The notes below the pieces were generated by a model, which worked only from the letters and a program-made list of their open reading frames with translations, ran no database searches and was not told the DNA's origin. Positions 1 through 7,384 of a DNA stretch of 15,706 nt are shown piece after piece. Each line of letters starts with the position of its first letter. Positions within the stretch are counted from its first letter, which is position 1. Made by a program: the position numbers and the translations under genes. The stretch spans positions 1 to 15,706 of the forward strand of contig CALBJG010000080.1 in the NCBI GenBank assembly GCA_937892865.1, read 5' to 3'. This DNA is from an uncultured Clostridia bacterium (GTDB lineage Bacteria > Bacillota > Clostridia > Oscillospirales > Oscillospiraceae).

Positions 1-245
1 ACTGCGATCTGTCTGCCGGCAGCGGACACGGCGCTTTTATGCGGGATCCGGAGTACACCGCCAAATTTGTGGAGGAATTCTCCGATAGAATTATGTATGG
101 CTGCGATCAGCTCTGGCTGTCCAATAAAGTGTCCTACGAATTTAATGAATTCTTGGAAAAAATGCTGGATGATGGTATGATATCCCCGGAAAATTACGCC
201 AAAATCGCAAGATACAACGCCGCCAAATTGCTGGATATTCGGTAA
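1..245 (+). CDS. Amidohydrolase-family protein, C-terminal part (5' end outside window)
   Basis: The open frame enters from the left edge (first complete codon at base 3) and stops at TAA 243-245, leaving about 80 C-terminal residues. The visible start reads CDLSAGSGHGAFMRDPEY, followed by a segment ending in DRIMYGCDQLW. This matches the C-terminal end of the TIM-barrel metal-dependent amidohydrolase superfamily (amidohydrolase_2 type), where a Ser/Gly-rich strand, an RDPEF-like segment and the (F/Y)G(T/C)D motif carrying the last metal-binding Asp occur in this order. Family members hydrolyse or decarboxylate varied small cyclic or carboxylated substrates in the cytoplasm; the substrate cannot be told from this fragment. 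It is convergent with the next gene and ends at a shared terminator, so nothing downstream belongs to its operon. The family call is fairly secure and the precise function is open. Confidence 0.72.
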   Translation, partial: CDLSAGSGHGAFMRDPEYTAKFVEEFSDRIMYGCDQLWLSNKVSYEFNEFLEKMLDDGMISPENYAKIARYNAAKLLDIR

Positions 246-260
246 ATGAGCAAAAAGAAG

Positions 261-290
261 AAACCACTTGTGCTGTTGCACAAGTGGTTT
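261..290. terminator. Bidirectional intrinsic terminator
   Basis: AAACCACTTGTGC (261-273) pairs perfectly over 13 bp with GCACAAGTGGTTT (278-290) around a TGTT loop. The plus strand continues with a T-run to 293. The minus strand continues CTTCTTTTTG, a weaker U-tract. It lies between two convergent genes and probably serves both. Confidence 0.9.
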
Positions 291-295
291 TTTGC

Positions 296-1360
296 TTATC
301 CTTTTAGTTTTGCTACGATATAATCACCGACTTCGGATGTGGTTGCCGTGCCGCCTAAGTCGGGGGTCAGCACAGCGCCTTCACAAAGTGTTTCTTCAAT
401 GCAGTCAATCAGGCGTTTGCCCCAAAGGGTTTGTCCAAAGAAGTCCAGCAACTGGCTTGCAGACCAAACGGTTGCAAGGGGGTTGGCTTTGCCTTGACCT
501 GCAATATCCGGCGCGCTGCCGTGAATGGGCTCAAACATAGAGGGGAATTTCCGCTCCGGATTCAGATTTGCACCTGCCGCAAGACCCATACCGCCGGCAA
601 TAGCGGCGCCCAAATCGGTGAGGATATCGCCGAACAAATTGGATGTTACCACGATCTCAAACCGCTTGGGGTCTTTTACCATAAACATACTGGCAGCGTC
701 CACAAGGTAGGAATATGTTTTCACCGTGGGATACTCTTCGCTTACTTCCCGGAAGATCTGATCCCAGAACACCATGGAGTAATTCAGGGCATTTGCCTTG
801 CTGATGCTTGTCAGGGTCTTGTTTTGGGCTTTTGCCAGTTCGAAAGCATAACGAATGACCCGCTCACAGCCGGCTCTTGAGAATACACCGTCCTGAATAA
901 CTACTTCATTGGGTTTTCCCTTAAACAGCCAACTGCCGCTGCCGGCATATTCGCCCTCGGTGTTTTCCCGGACGAAGATCATATCGATCTCGTCGGGGGA
1001 AACATTTTTTAAGGTTTGGGGCGCGCCCTTTAAAAGTTTTACCGGTCTTAAATTGATATACTGGTCAAAACTCTTGCGAATTCTCAGCAGCAGATCCCAA
1101 AGGGATATGTGATCCGGCACACCGGGAGCGCCTACAGCGCCCAGGAAAATAGCATCGAATTTCTGCAAGATTTCGATGCCGTCATCGGGCATCATTTTTC
1201 CTGTTTCTTTGTAATAGTCACAGCCCCAGGGAAAATATTCAAAGGCGAATTGAAAATTACCGTCCAGCGCAGAAACAGTTTTTAATACTTTGACACCCTC
1301 TGCAATGACTTCCGGACCGATACCGTCGCCGGCGATGACTGCAATTTTATATGTTTTCAT
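296..1360 (-). CDS. Tartrate/D-malate dehydrogenase-type decarboxylating dehydrogenase (isocitrate/isopropylmalate dehydrogenase family)
   Basis: This is a 354-residue protein of usual length for the NAD-dependent beta-decarboxylating dehydrogenases. Seen motifs: an N-terminal AVIAGDGIGPEV (residues 7-18), VPDHISLWDLLLRIRK (81-96) with the FDQYINLRPV segment, VRENTEGEYAG (130-140), K188 in the SKAN segment, Mg-binding aspartates in NLFGDILTD (241-249), and EPIHGSAPDIAGQGKANP (277-294). The DHISLW segment and FDQY(I/V)NLRPV are typical of the tartrate dehydrogenase/D-malate dehydrogenase branch (TtuC/DmlA) rather than LeuB or Icd. The expected reaction is oxidation and decarboxylation of D-malate, tartrate or a related 2-hydroxy acid with a divalent metal in the cytoplasm. 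It begins 10 nt after the alpha-galactosidase-like gene, with GAGGTA as ribosome binding site, so the two are co-transcribed. Exact substrate is not determined; a 3-isopropylmalate or homoisocitrate role is less likely because no leu or lys genes are nearby. Confidence 0.85.
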   Translation of the reverse strand: MKTYKIAVIAGDGIGPEVIAEGVKVLKTVSALDGNFQFAFEYFPWGCDYYKETGKMMPDDGIEILQKFDAIFLGAVGAPGVPDHISLWDLLLRIRKSFDQYINLRPVKLLKGAPQTLKNVSPDEIDMIFVRENTEGEYAGSGSWLFKGKPNEVVIQDGVFSRAGCERVIRYAFELAKAQNKTLTSISKANALNYSMVFWDQIFREVSEEYPTVKTYSYLVDAASMFMVKDPKRFEIVVTSNLFGDILTDLGAAIAGGMGLAAGANLNPERKFPSMFEPIHGSAPDIAGQGKANPLATVWSASQLLDFFGQTLWGKRLIDCIEETLCEGAVLTPDLGGTATTSEVGDYIVAKLKG

Positions 1361-1370
1361 AGCGGTTACC

Positions 1371-2816
1371 TCATTTCGAAATTCGGAATACGCGGGTGGT
1401 GTGGGGGCGCATATTGCTCAGAGTGATGGTATCTGCAGGAGTAAGATCTTCCTTTGCCCAAACATCCCGGATGTTTGAGTTTTCATCCAGATAAATATTT
1501 ACCGGTGCGGCAGTTTCCCCCAAATTGAAAACGGCAATGGCGTAATCTCCATTGTGCAGTTTCTTTTTCAAAGTGTGTATCTTTTTCTTGCCGTCTTCCA
1601 GCATAATATAAGGCTTTGCGGCATAGGCACCGGGGTCTTGGTTGATGGCAATGATTTCTTCGTTGCAGTAAACAGAATACTCAAAATCATTAAATTCCGA
1701 GAAATTGGTACTGATTTGAATAGGAGAGGCGGTAATTGCCCGCAGGGTGTAGACAACCACCTGCTCATCCTCAGTAAAGCCATAGGGCTTTCTGTAGGCA
1801 TCGGAAAGGACACTGCATTGCCCCAAATCCAGCATATCCAAATCAAAGTAATGACCTTTGTTTATGTAAGGAATAAACGGGAAATAGGAGTTGTAGATTT
1901 CCAGGAAGTTTTCCCAATCGCCCAGGGAGTCAATGTTGCAGCGGTAACTGTTGCAATGTTTTTCCCAGTAGGTGTGGTATTCCGGTCTGGCGGTTACAGA
2001 TACGCAAAAGCCGAAATCCCGGTCTGTTTGGATCAACTCTTTGCGCATAAGTTCCGCGTTATAGGGGTCACAGGGGCGCCAGTCGTATTTTAAATAGTCA
2101 AAGCCCCAATCTGCCCACTGAAGGGCGTTGTTCTTTTCTTTCCGGATCAAGCCAATGCCGCCCCGTTCATCGGAGAAACGGTCGTCCGGTTCACCGCAGG
2201 TACAGCCGGGAGGCAAGGGGTCTTCCTGCATAGAGCAACCAAAGGCGTGAAGCATCGGTGTGGAATAGATGCCGCACTTATAGCCTAAAGCGTGCATACG
2301 GTCGCAAAAACCCTTCATATCCGGGAATTTTTCGTTGGGCATAATGGCGTCGTATTCTCCACCGTAAGCGCCTTGCCAGCCGGAATCGATGTTGACAAAA
2401 CTGTAGCCATACTCATTGATGCCCAGTTCGGCAATCTTGTTGGCGGCAAACTCTACCTGCTTCTGAGTGACACGGTAACCAAAGGAATTCCAGGTGGTAA
2501 AACCCATCAAGGGTGTCAATTGCAACCGGTCCTTATGGATCTCCAGTGTCAATTCCTTTTTGTCCTGCCCCAGGGCGTTTTCGGCGATCAGCGTTACTGT
2601 GTAATCCCCTTCCTGCGAGATCTGACCTGTAACGATTCCGTTCGAAAGGATCAAACCCTCCGGAAGATCGATAACTTGGTAAGTAATGGGGCGCTGACCG
2701 ATCACCGGAATTCGAAATAATATGGGCTTTTTCGGCGAAGCGCCGTAACAAGCGGGCATATTGATTTTGGGCGCACCCGCAAAGGGTTTTGCCGGGGCAA
2801 CTTTTGTGTAATGCAT
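1371..2816 (-). CDS. GH27-type alpha-galactosidase-like glycoside hydrolase with N-terminal putative Ig domain
   Basis: The 481-residue protein has two parts. Residues about 28-95 resemble the He_PIG putative immunoglobulin domain (ITYQVIDLPEGL, then GIVTGQISQEGDYTVTLIA). Residues about 101-481 are a GH27 (clan GH-D) TIM barrel plus C-terminal beta domain: TPLMGFTTWNSFG (101-113), VNIDSGWQ (141-148), GFDYLKYDWRPCD (238-250) with D245 as the likely nucleophile, RCNID (292-296) with D296 as the likely acid/base, and FDLDMLDLG (324-332). The family removes terminal alpha-galactosyl or related residues (alpha-GalNAc, beta-L-arabinopyranose). No signal peptide is visible, so it probably acts in the cytoplasm on imported oligosaccharides. 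GGAGG at 2824-2828 lies 7 nt before the ATG and supports this start. It leads a two-gene unit and is divergent from an AraC regulator. The family is secure; the sugar specificity is not. Confidence 0.85.
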   Translation of the reverse strand: MHYTKVAPAKPFAGAPKINMPACYGASPKKPILFRIPVIGQRPITYQVIDLPEGLILSNGIVTGQISQEGDYTVTLIAENALGQDKKELTLEIHKDRLQLTPLMGFTTWNSFGYRVTQKQVEFAANKIAELGINEYGYSFVNIDSGWQGAYGGEYDAIMPNEKFPDMKGFCDRMHALGYKCGIYSTPMLHAFGCSMQEDPLPPGCTCGEPDDRFSDERGGIGLIRKEKNNALQWADWGFDYLKYDWRPCDPYNAELMRKELIQTDRDFGFCVSVTARPEYHTYWEKHCNSYRCNIDSLGDWENFLEIYNSYFPFIPYINKGHYFDLDMLDLGQCSVLSDAYRKPYGFTEDEQVVVYTLRAITASPIQISTNFSEFNDFEYSVYCNEEIIAINQDPGAYAAKPYIMLEDGKKKIHTLKKKLHNGDYAIAVFNLGETAAPVNIYLDENSNIRDVWAKEDLTPADTITLSNMRPHTTRVFRISK

Positions 2817-2842
2817 TTTACTGCCTCCGATTGGTGGATTTA

Positions 2843-2870
2843 ATTATATCTTACAACATAATTTTGAAAA
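2843..2870 (-). promoter_or_regulatory. Probable promoter of the alpha-galactosidase/dehydrogenase unit
   Basis: Reading the minus strand, a perfect TATAAT -10 occupies 2848-2843 and a weak -35, TTTTCA, occupies 2870-2865, with 16 nt between them. It lies just upstream of the ribosome binding site of the hydrolase gene. The poor -35 is what would be expected of a promoter needing an activator such as the divergent AraC protein. Confidence 0.5.
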
Positions 2871-2887
2871 TGAATATTTACAAAATA
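2851..2887. repeat. Imperfect 10-bp direct repeat in the divergent promoter region, candidate AraC-type sites
   Basis: TTACAACATA (2851-2860) and TTACAAAATA (2878-2887) match at 9 of 10 positions, in the same orientation, 27 bp apart. They sit inside the short divergent region between the hydrolase and the AraC regulator. AraC-family dimers commonly bind direct repeats about two helical turns apart, so a binding role is possible, but AT-rich sequence makes chance similarity likely. Confidence 0.3.
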
Positions 2888-2906
2888 CGCAAATATATGG
2901 TAAAAT
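2877..2906 (+). promoter_or_regulatory. Probable promoter of the AraC-family regulator
   Basis: The plus strand shows TTTACA (2877-2882), an 18-nt spacer and TAAAAT (2901-2906), followed by AGGAGG at 2915-2920 placed 8 nt before the ATG at 2929. The leader would be very short. It overlaps the divergent control region of the hydrolase, which fits shared or autoregulatory control. Confidence 0.5.
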
Positions 2907-2928
2907 CATACGATAGGAGGGGTGCATT

Positions 2929-3708
2929 ATGCTGATGCGTTTTACCCAGTTTGAACAAAGCGGAGAATTCTTCATTGCTGCATACGGGTATGAGGCGGTT
3001 TCGGAAAATGCCCACTGGGGCAAAGGTAGACGAAATTTCTTCATTTTACACTATGTTTTTGAGGGAGAAGGCTATTTTAACGGCCACAAAGTCAGTCAGG
3101 GCAATGGATTTTTGATCCGACCGGGACAACTGCACGAATACCATTCTTCTGAAAACGCACCCTGGAAATATCTGTGGGTGATCTTAGGCGGTAGCGCGGG
3201 GGAAGATATATGTAAAAAATATATCAAAACCGATGAAAACGGTATCTTTGCATTTGACTTCAGTATGCAACTGCGCTCTTTGCGGGACGCTCTGTTTGGG
3301 GAAACAAGCGTACTGTCTGAAGTAAAGGCTTTGTCGTATTTTTTTGGACTTTTGTCATCCCACGAAAAAAAGAGTATTATTACCGGCAACAGTTATGTGG
3401 AAGCGGCAAAAAAATATATGCATATGCATTTTTACAGAAACATCACTGTTACAGAGATCGCCGCTGCCGTTGGAATCGATGACCGTTATTTATACAATCT
3501 GTTTGTTGCCTATGAGCATATCTCGCCAAAAAAGTATTTAACTGCGTTAAGGTTGGACAGCGCCCGTTCTATGCTTGCCAATACGGAAGCATCTGTTTCA
3601 GAGGTCGCCACATCCAACGGATTTCCGGATGTGCTGGCATTCTCTCGTTTCTTCTCCAAGAATATGCAAATGTCACCCTCTGCCTACAGAAAGTCGGCAA
3701 GAAAATAG
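2929..3708 (+). CDS. AraC-family transcriptional regulator
   Basis: The 259-residue protein has the classical two-domain AraC/XylS layout. The N-terminal part (about residues 1-140) is a cupin-like sensor with FILHYVFEGEGYFNGHK and GNGFLIRPGQLHEYHS, typical of sugar-responsive AraC proteins such as MsmR/RafR-type regulators. The C-terminal part (about 160-257) carries two helix-turn-helix motifs: NITVTEIAAAVGIDDRYLYN with an LF..YE.ISPKKYLTALRLDSA linker, then VSEVATSNGFPDVLAFSRFF and the closing MSPSAYRK signature. It is divergent from the alpha-galactosidase-like gene across a 112-bp intergenic region, so its most likely job is to activate that unit in response to a sugar. AGGAGG 8 nt upstream fixes the start. 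The effector is unknown. It is the only complete gene on the plus strand. Confidence 0.9.
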   Translation: MLMRFTQFEQSGEFFIAAYGYEAVSENAHWGKGRRNFFILHYVFEGEGYFNGHKVSQGNGFLIRPGQLHEYHSSENAPWKYLWVILGGSAGEDICKKYIKTDENGIFAFDFSMQLRSLRDALFGETSVLSEVKALSYFFGLLSSHEKKSIITGNSYVEAAKKYMHMHFYRNITVTEIAAAVGIDDRYLYNLFVAYEHISPKKYLTALRLDSARSMLANTEASVSEVATSNGFPDVLAFSRFFSKNMQMSPSAYRKSARK

Positions 3709-3710
3709 CA

Positions 3711-3746
3711 AAAAATGCCCCTTGCATAATAGCAAGGGGCATTTTT
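3711..3746. terminator. Bidirectional intrinsic terminator
   Basis: AAAAATGCCCCTTGC (3711-3725) pairs perfectly over 15 bp with GCAAGGGGCATTTTT (3732-3746) around the loop ATAATA. The A- and T-rich ends give a U-tract in both directions. It separates the convergent AraC regulator and the last gene of the five-gene operon and ends both transcripts. Confidence 0.93.
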
Positions 3747-3753
3747 ACTTAGA

Positions 3754-4845
3754 TTAGTCCAGGTAAGCAGGCAGCAGATCCAGCGCGCCGGTGTACTCAC
3801 CGATCATCTGCATCTCAGCATAGGTCTTGTCGTTCAGGTAAACACCCTCGGACAGAACTCTTGCCTTTGCCTCGGCTTCCTTCTCACCGTGGATGAAGAT
3901 CCGATCCTGACCCTCGGCCTTTGCGGAATCCCGGATCTCCTGCAGGTACTTGGAGAATGCAGCCTCGATCTCCTTCTTGTCGCCGAACATGCCGTGATCC
4001 AAAGCGATGAAGCAGTGGGCAATGTTGGCGCGGCCGGGAGTCTTGTAGATGTAGTTGGAGGTAGTACCGCCGGAGAGGATAGCGGTTGCGATCTCGCAGA
4101 GCATTGCGAAGCCGTAGCCCTTGTAACCGGAGGTCATCTCGCCGGAGCCACCCAGAGGCAGAATGCCGCCGCCGGTCTTGGCGATGATGTTCTTCAGCAC
4201 GCGGTCAGCATCGTCGCTGTCGTGACCGTTCTCGTCCAGCGCCCAGCCAACGGGCAGGCCATTGCCGCGCTTGACATAAACTTCCAGTTTGCCGCGGGGG
4301 ACAACAGTGGTAGCAGCGTCAAAGGAGTAGATAGTGGGTTCAGCGGGCATTGCAAAAGCGATGGGGTTGGTACCCAGCATAGCCTGACGGCCGAAGGTGG
4401 GGACCATGATCGCCTCGGTGTTGGTCATACACATACCGATCAAACCCTGCTCGGCTGCCAACTTGGTGTAGTAACCGGCAATGCCGTAGTGGTTGGAGTT
4501 ACGGACGGTAACCATACCGAAGCCGCTCTTCTTTGCTTTTTCGATTGCCAGATTCATGGCATCCACACTGAGGACCTGACCCATAGCGTCATTGCCTTCG
4601 ATAACGGCAGACAGAGGAGTCTCGAAAACGACTTCGGGCTTGGCATCGATCTTAACCAGACCACTGGTGATCTCCTTGTGGTAGCGGATCAGACGCTGTA
4701 CGCCGTGGGACTCAATGCCGGACAGATCAGCAGCCAGCAGAACGTCAGTGATCTGCTCTGCCTCTTTTTCGGTGAATTTGTAGCCCTGGAAGACCTTGTT
4801 GCAGAACTTCCGCAGAGCCTCATAAGATACGTGATGGTACTGCAT
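3754..4845 (-). CDS. Ldh2-family malate/L-lactate/ureidoglycolate-type dehydrogenase
   Basis: This 363-residue protein belongs to the Ldh_2 family of NAD(P)-dependent 2-hydroxyacid dehydrogenases (relatives: AllD, ComC, archaeal Mdh, YiaK, DpkA), unrelated to classical LDH/MDH. Seen motifs: SGIESHG (residues 42-48, with the family's catalytic His at 47), VRNSNHYGIAGYY (114-126), TNTEAIMVP (141-149), GTNPIAFAMP (158-167), DAATTVVPRGKLEV (176-189) and a C-terminal GGSGEMTSGYKGYG segment. Family members reduce 2-oxo acids, cyclic imines or diketo sugar acids, or run the reverse. It is the last gene of the five-gene operon, 18 nt after the fusion gene, with AAAGGAGAG as ribosome binding site. In this setting it could interconvert the 2-keto/2-hydroxy acid product of the pathway, but no sequence feature fixes the substrate. 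Length and motifs look intact. Confidence 0.88.
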   Translation of the reverse strand: MQYHHVSYEALRKFCNKVFQGYKFTEKEAEQITDVLLAADLSGIESHGVQRLIRYHKEITSGLVKIDAKPEVVFETPLSAVIEGNDAMGQVLSVDAMNLAIEKAKKSGFGMVTVRNSNHYGIAGYYTKLAAEQGLIGMCMTNTEAIMVPTFGRQAMLGTNPIAFAMPAEPTIYSFDAATTVVPRGKLEVYVKRGNGLPVGWALDENGHDSDDADRVLKNIIAKTGGGILPLGGSGEMTSGYKGYGFAMLCEIATAILSGGTTSNYIYKTPGRANIAHCFIALDHGMFGDKKEIEAAFSKYLQEIRDSAKAEGQDRIFIHGEKEAEAKARVLSEGVYLNDKTYAEMQMIGEYTGALDLLPAYLD

Positions 4846-4863
4846 AGTATGTACTCTCCTTTA

Positions 4864-7380
4864 TTAAACAGTATAGCCAAGATTGACCATTTCAATATTG
4901 CCGTTGGGGCAGCGGTTATAGCACATACCACAGGCAACACATTCTTCTTTCTTGATGCGCATAGTATCCACACCGGCGACCTCGGGGGCAAAGTCGGTAC
5001 AGATGGTCTTGCACAACTGGCAGCCTTCGCCACAGCCGCAGTTTAAGCAACGGGCGGCTTCTGCCAAAGCCTCAGCCTCGGTCATAATGCGCTTATAGGC
5101 ATCAAAGTTAGCAATACGCGCCTCGGGAGCGGCATCCAACTTGACCTTGTGAGGATTCTTCTTCTGATAGCCGTTACGCTCGCGAACCTTTTCCGCGCTG
5201 ACGGTCTTCAGAGAACCGATACCTTCCAAAGTTGCCTCATCGCCCAAGATCATCTTGTCGATAGCCACAGCGGCTTCCTTGCCGGCAGTGATGGCTGCGA
5301 TGACATTGCCGATCTTGGCGCTGGTGGTCACCAGCAGACCGGTTTCGTCAGCGGGCAGAACGGCGGTGTAGTTGTTGGCAAGGATCACCTTGTCACAGGA
5401 AACAGCCATATCTACACCGTCGCGGTTCAGAATGACCATATCAGGACGGATCTCTTCGCAGACGCAGTTTTCCAGAACGGAAACGCCCTCTTCCTTGGCG
5501 GCAGAGAGGTTTTCTGCCATACCGCTTGCCTTGCTTGCAGCGCCGGGCAGCAGCAGGGAAACTTTTTTGGCGCCCAAACGAACAGCGCTCCGGGCAGCAT
5601 TGATAGCGGCATAGCCGTCACCGATGACAGCCACATTACCGCTGATCGCAGCCTTGCCGCAGTTTACATCCCGCAGGAATGCGATGGCGTCCAGCGCCAA
5701 ACCGTAGCCGGTGATGTTACTTTCTTCGATCAGTTGTTTGCCAACAGCGGCAAATACCTTTTCGAAGCCCTGGGCTTTCAGTTCTGCCAAAGTCACATCG
5801 GTGCCGATATCCGTACCGAAGACGAATTCTACGCCGTGGTCGCGGAGCATCTCTACTTCCTTGGCGATGGCTTCTGCCTGACCGCCGTAGGTGGGCATAC
5901 CGTAAGTCAGGTTGCCGCCGGCTTTTTCGTTCCGGTCGTAAACAGTGACCTCGTAGCCGCCCTTACGCAGTTCTGCCGCGCAGGCAAGACCGCAAGGACC
6001 GGCGCCGATAACAGCCACTTTATGACCATTGGGCTCGGCAGCGCACCAGGCAGGTGTCCAGCCCTGCGCTTTGCCGTATTCCAGCACAAACCGCTTCAGT
6101 TCCCGGATCTTTACGGGGGCATCAATAGTGCCGCGGACGCAGGCATCCTCACAGGGGTGTGCGCAGACAGCGCCACAGATGCCCTGCAGGGCATTCTTGC
6201 CGGTGATCAGGTCGTAAGCGGCCTTGTAATCGCCCAGCAGGATCTTCTGCACATAAGCCTGAATGGGAACATGGTGGGGACAAGCGCTCTTGCAGGGCGC
6301 AGCCAGGTTGGGCTCTTTGATCCGGGCGTAGCCGGCATACAGCGTCACATCGTTGGCAGTTTTGACCTCGTCTACCAAGCAACTGCGGAAATCGTCCAGC
6401 GTCTTGTAGCCGTGCTTTTCCATGAAGTCGTGCATACCCTGGATCATAGGACGGACAATGTCATAACCGGAGATCAGGGTCTCTGCGCAGATACCAACCA
6501 GGTTGCCGCCGCACATCACCATTTCCACGGCATCACGCCAGTTGGTAATGCCGCCGCAAGCCATAATGGGAGGCTCTTTGCCGCAGACTTTACGAATTTC
6601 GTATGTATCACGCTGCGCCAGGGGCTTCAGCCAGGTGCTGCAGTAGCAACTCATACTGACTTCGTCCTGCAGGTGATAGAAAGCCTTTTCGGGGTTGTCC
6701 AGATCGATGGGAGGAATACCCATACGGTTACCGGTACCGCCGACAGCGTCAGCGCCTGCCTCGTACAGAGACTTGGCAACTTGCGCGATCTTACCGCCCT
6801 CGGGGGTCAGTTTAACGAACAGGGGGATGTTGATGGCTTCCTTGACCGCTTTGACGATCTCGGCAGCCACGTTGGCGTTCTGACCCATGCTGGCGCCGGT
6901 CTGCTTTTTGCCGGTCTGGGTGCCGCCGGAGGTCAGTTCCAGGTTGTAGGACATATTGGGGCAGCACATATTTAATTCGATGATGTCTGCGCCCACTTCT
7001 TCGAATTTCTTTGCCATATTGACCCAGCCGGCAACACCGTCGTCGCCTGCATAGGTGATGTTGGCAAAGAGTTTCAGATCGGTCAGCACTTTCTTGGCAT
7101 CTTCCACCAGTTTCAGACCTTCTTTGAAAGTCAGACGCTTTTCAGTGGTGAAAGCCAGGGCCTTGCGGTCCTTGAAAATGCCGTAACGGGGCTTGCGGTT
7201 GATATAAGGAGCGGGGTCAATGCTCAACTTAATGCTGGCAGCCGCCCAACCGGTCTCCTCAATGCGCTTTAACTGGGCAACAGACTTGGTGGTAGGACCG
7301 GAAGCCACAAAGAAGGGATTCTTAAAGGTCACACCGCCAATGGTTACGGGGATCTGAATATCCTTCGGGATCTGCTTCAT
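4864..7380 (-). CDS. Fusion of PreA/dihydroorotate-dehydrogenase-like FMN domain with GltD/PreT-like FAD-NAD(P)-Fe/S module
   Basis: The 838-residue protein has four parts in order. Residues 1-325 form a DHODH/PreA-like FMN barrel: ELNMCCPNM (135-143), FVKLTPEGG (188-196), MACGGITNWRDA (273-284) and a phosphate-binding CGGNLVG. Residues 350-445 form a Fer4_20-type helical Fe-S domain with cysteines at 363, 367, 402, 406, 410 and 414. Residues 453-735 form the FAD and pyridine-nucleotide halves (VAVIGAGPCGLACAAEL; second Rossmann VAVIGDGYAAINAARSA). Residues 776-835 carry ferredoxin-like cysteines ending in CVACGMCYNRCP. These are the parts of dihydropyrimidine dehydrogenase and the bacterial PreT-PreA pair, but with the FMN domain first. 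It would pass electrons between NAD(P)H and a C=C or C=X bond via FAD, Fe-S and FMN. The DPD catalytic Cys aligns with Met165. It starts 4 nt after the Gfo/Idh gene; GGAGGC precedes the ATG. Substrate unknown. Confidence 0.82.
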   Translation of the reverse strand: MKQIPKDIQIPVTIGGVTFKNPFFVASGPTTKSVAQLKRIEETGWAAASIKLSIDPAPYINRKPRYGIFKDRKALAFTTEKRLTFKEGLKLVEDAKKVLTDLKLFANITYAGDDGVAGWVNMAKKFEEVGADIIELNMCCPNMSYNLELTSGGTQTGKKQTGASMGQNANVAAEIVKAVKEAINIPLFVKLTPEGGKIAQVAKSLYEAGADAVGGTGNRMGIPPIDLDNPEKAFYHLQDEVSMSCYCSTWLKPLAQRDTYEIRKVCGKEPPIMACGGITNWRDAVEMVMCGGNLVGICAETLISGYDIVRPMIQGMHDFMEKHGYKTLDDFRSCLVDEVKTANDVTLYAGYARIKEPNLAAPCKSACPHHVPIQAYVQKILLGDYKAAYDLITGKNALQGICGAVCAHPCEDACVRGTIDAPVKIRELKRFVLEYGKAQGWTPAWCAAEPNGHKVAVIGAGPCGLACAAELRKGGYEVTVYDRNEKAGGNLTYGMPTYGGQAEAIAKEVEMLRDHGVEFVFGTDIGTDVTLAELKAQGFEKVFAAVGKQLIEESNITGYGLALDAIAFLRDVNCGKAAISGNVAVIGDGYAAINAARSAVRLGAKKVSLLLPGAASKASGMAENLSAAKEEGVSVLENCVCEEIRPDMVILNRDGVDMAVSCDKVILANNYTAVLPADETGLLVTTSAKIGNVIAAITAGKEAAVAIDKMILGDEATLEGIGSLKTVSAEKVRERNGYQKKNPHKVKLDAAPEARIANFDAYKRIMTEAEALAEAARCLNCGCGEGCQLCKTICTDFAPEVAGVDTMRIKKEECVACGMCYNRCPNGNIEMVNLGYTV

Positions 7381-7384
7381 AAAA

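Noticed and set aside
3889..5046. Long plus-strand open frame opposite the Ldh2 and fusion genes (385 codons)
   Set aside because: It is antisense to two well-supported genes. Its translation is Val/Gly/Asp-rich low-information sequence with no family motif, a by-product of the codon use of the real genes.
5149..6975. Very long plus-strand open frame opposite the redox fusion (608 codons)
   Set aside because: It mirrors the fusion gene exactly, has no ribosome binding site or recognisable domain, and the opposite strand has clear FMN, FAD and Fe-S motifs.
4864..7380. Standard dihydropyrimidine dehydrogenase (preA/preT) or dihydroorotate dehydrogenase (pyrD)
   Set aside because: Domain order differs, the catalytic Cys position is Met, the loop is longer, and no pyrimidine genes are adjacent.
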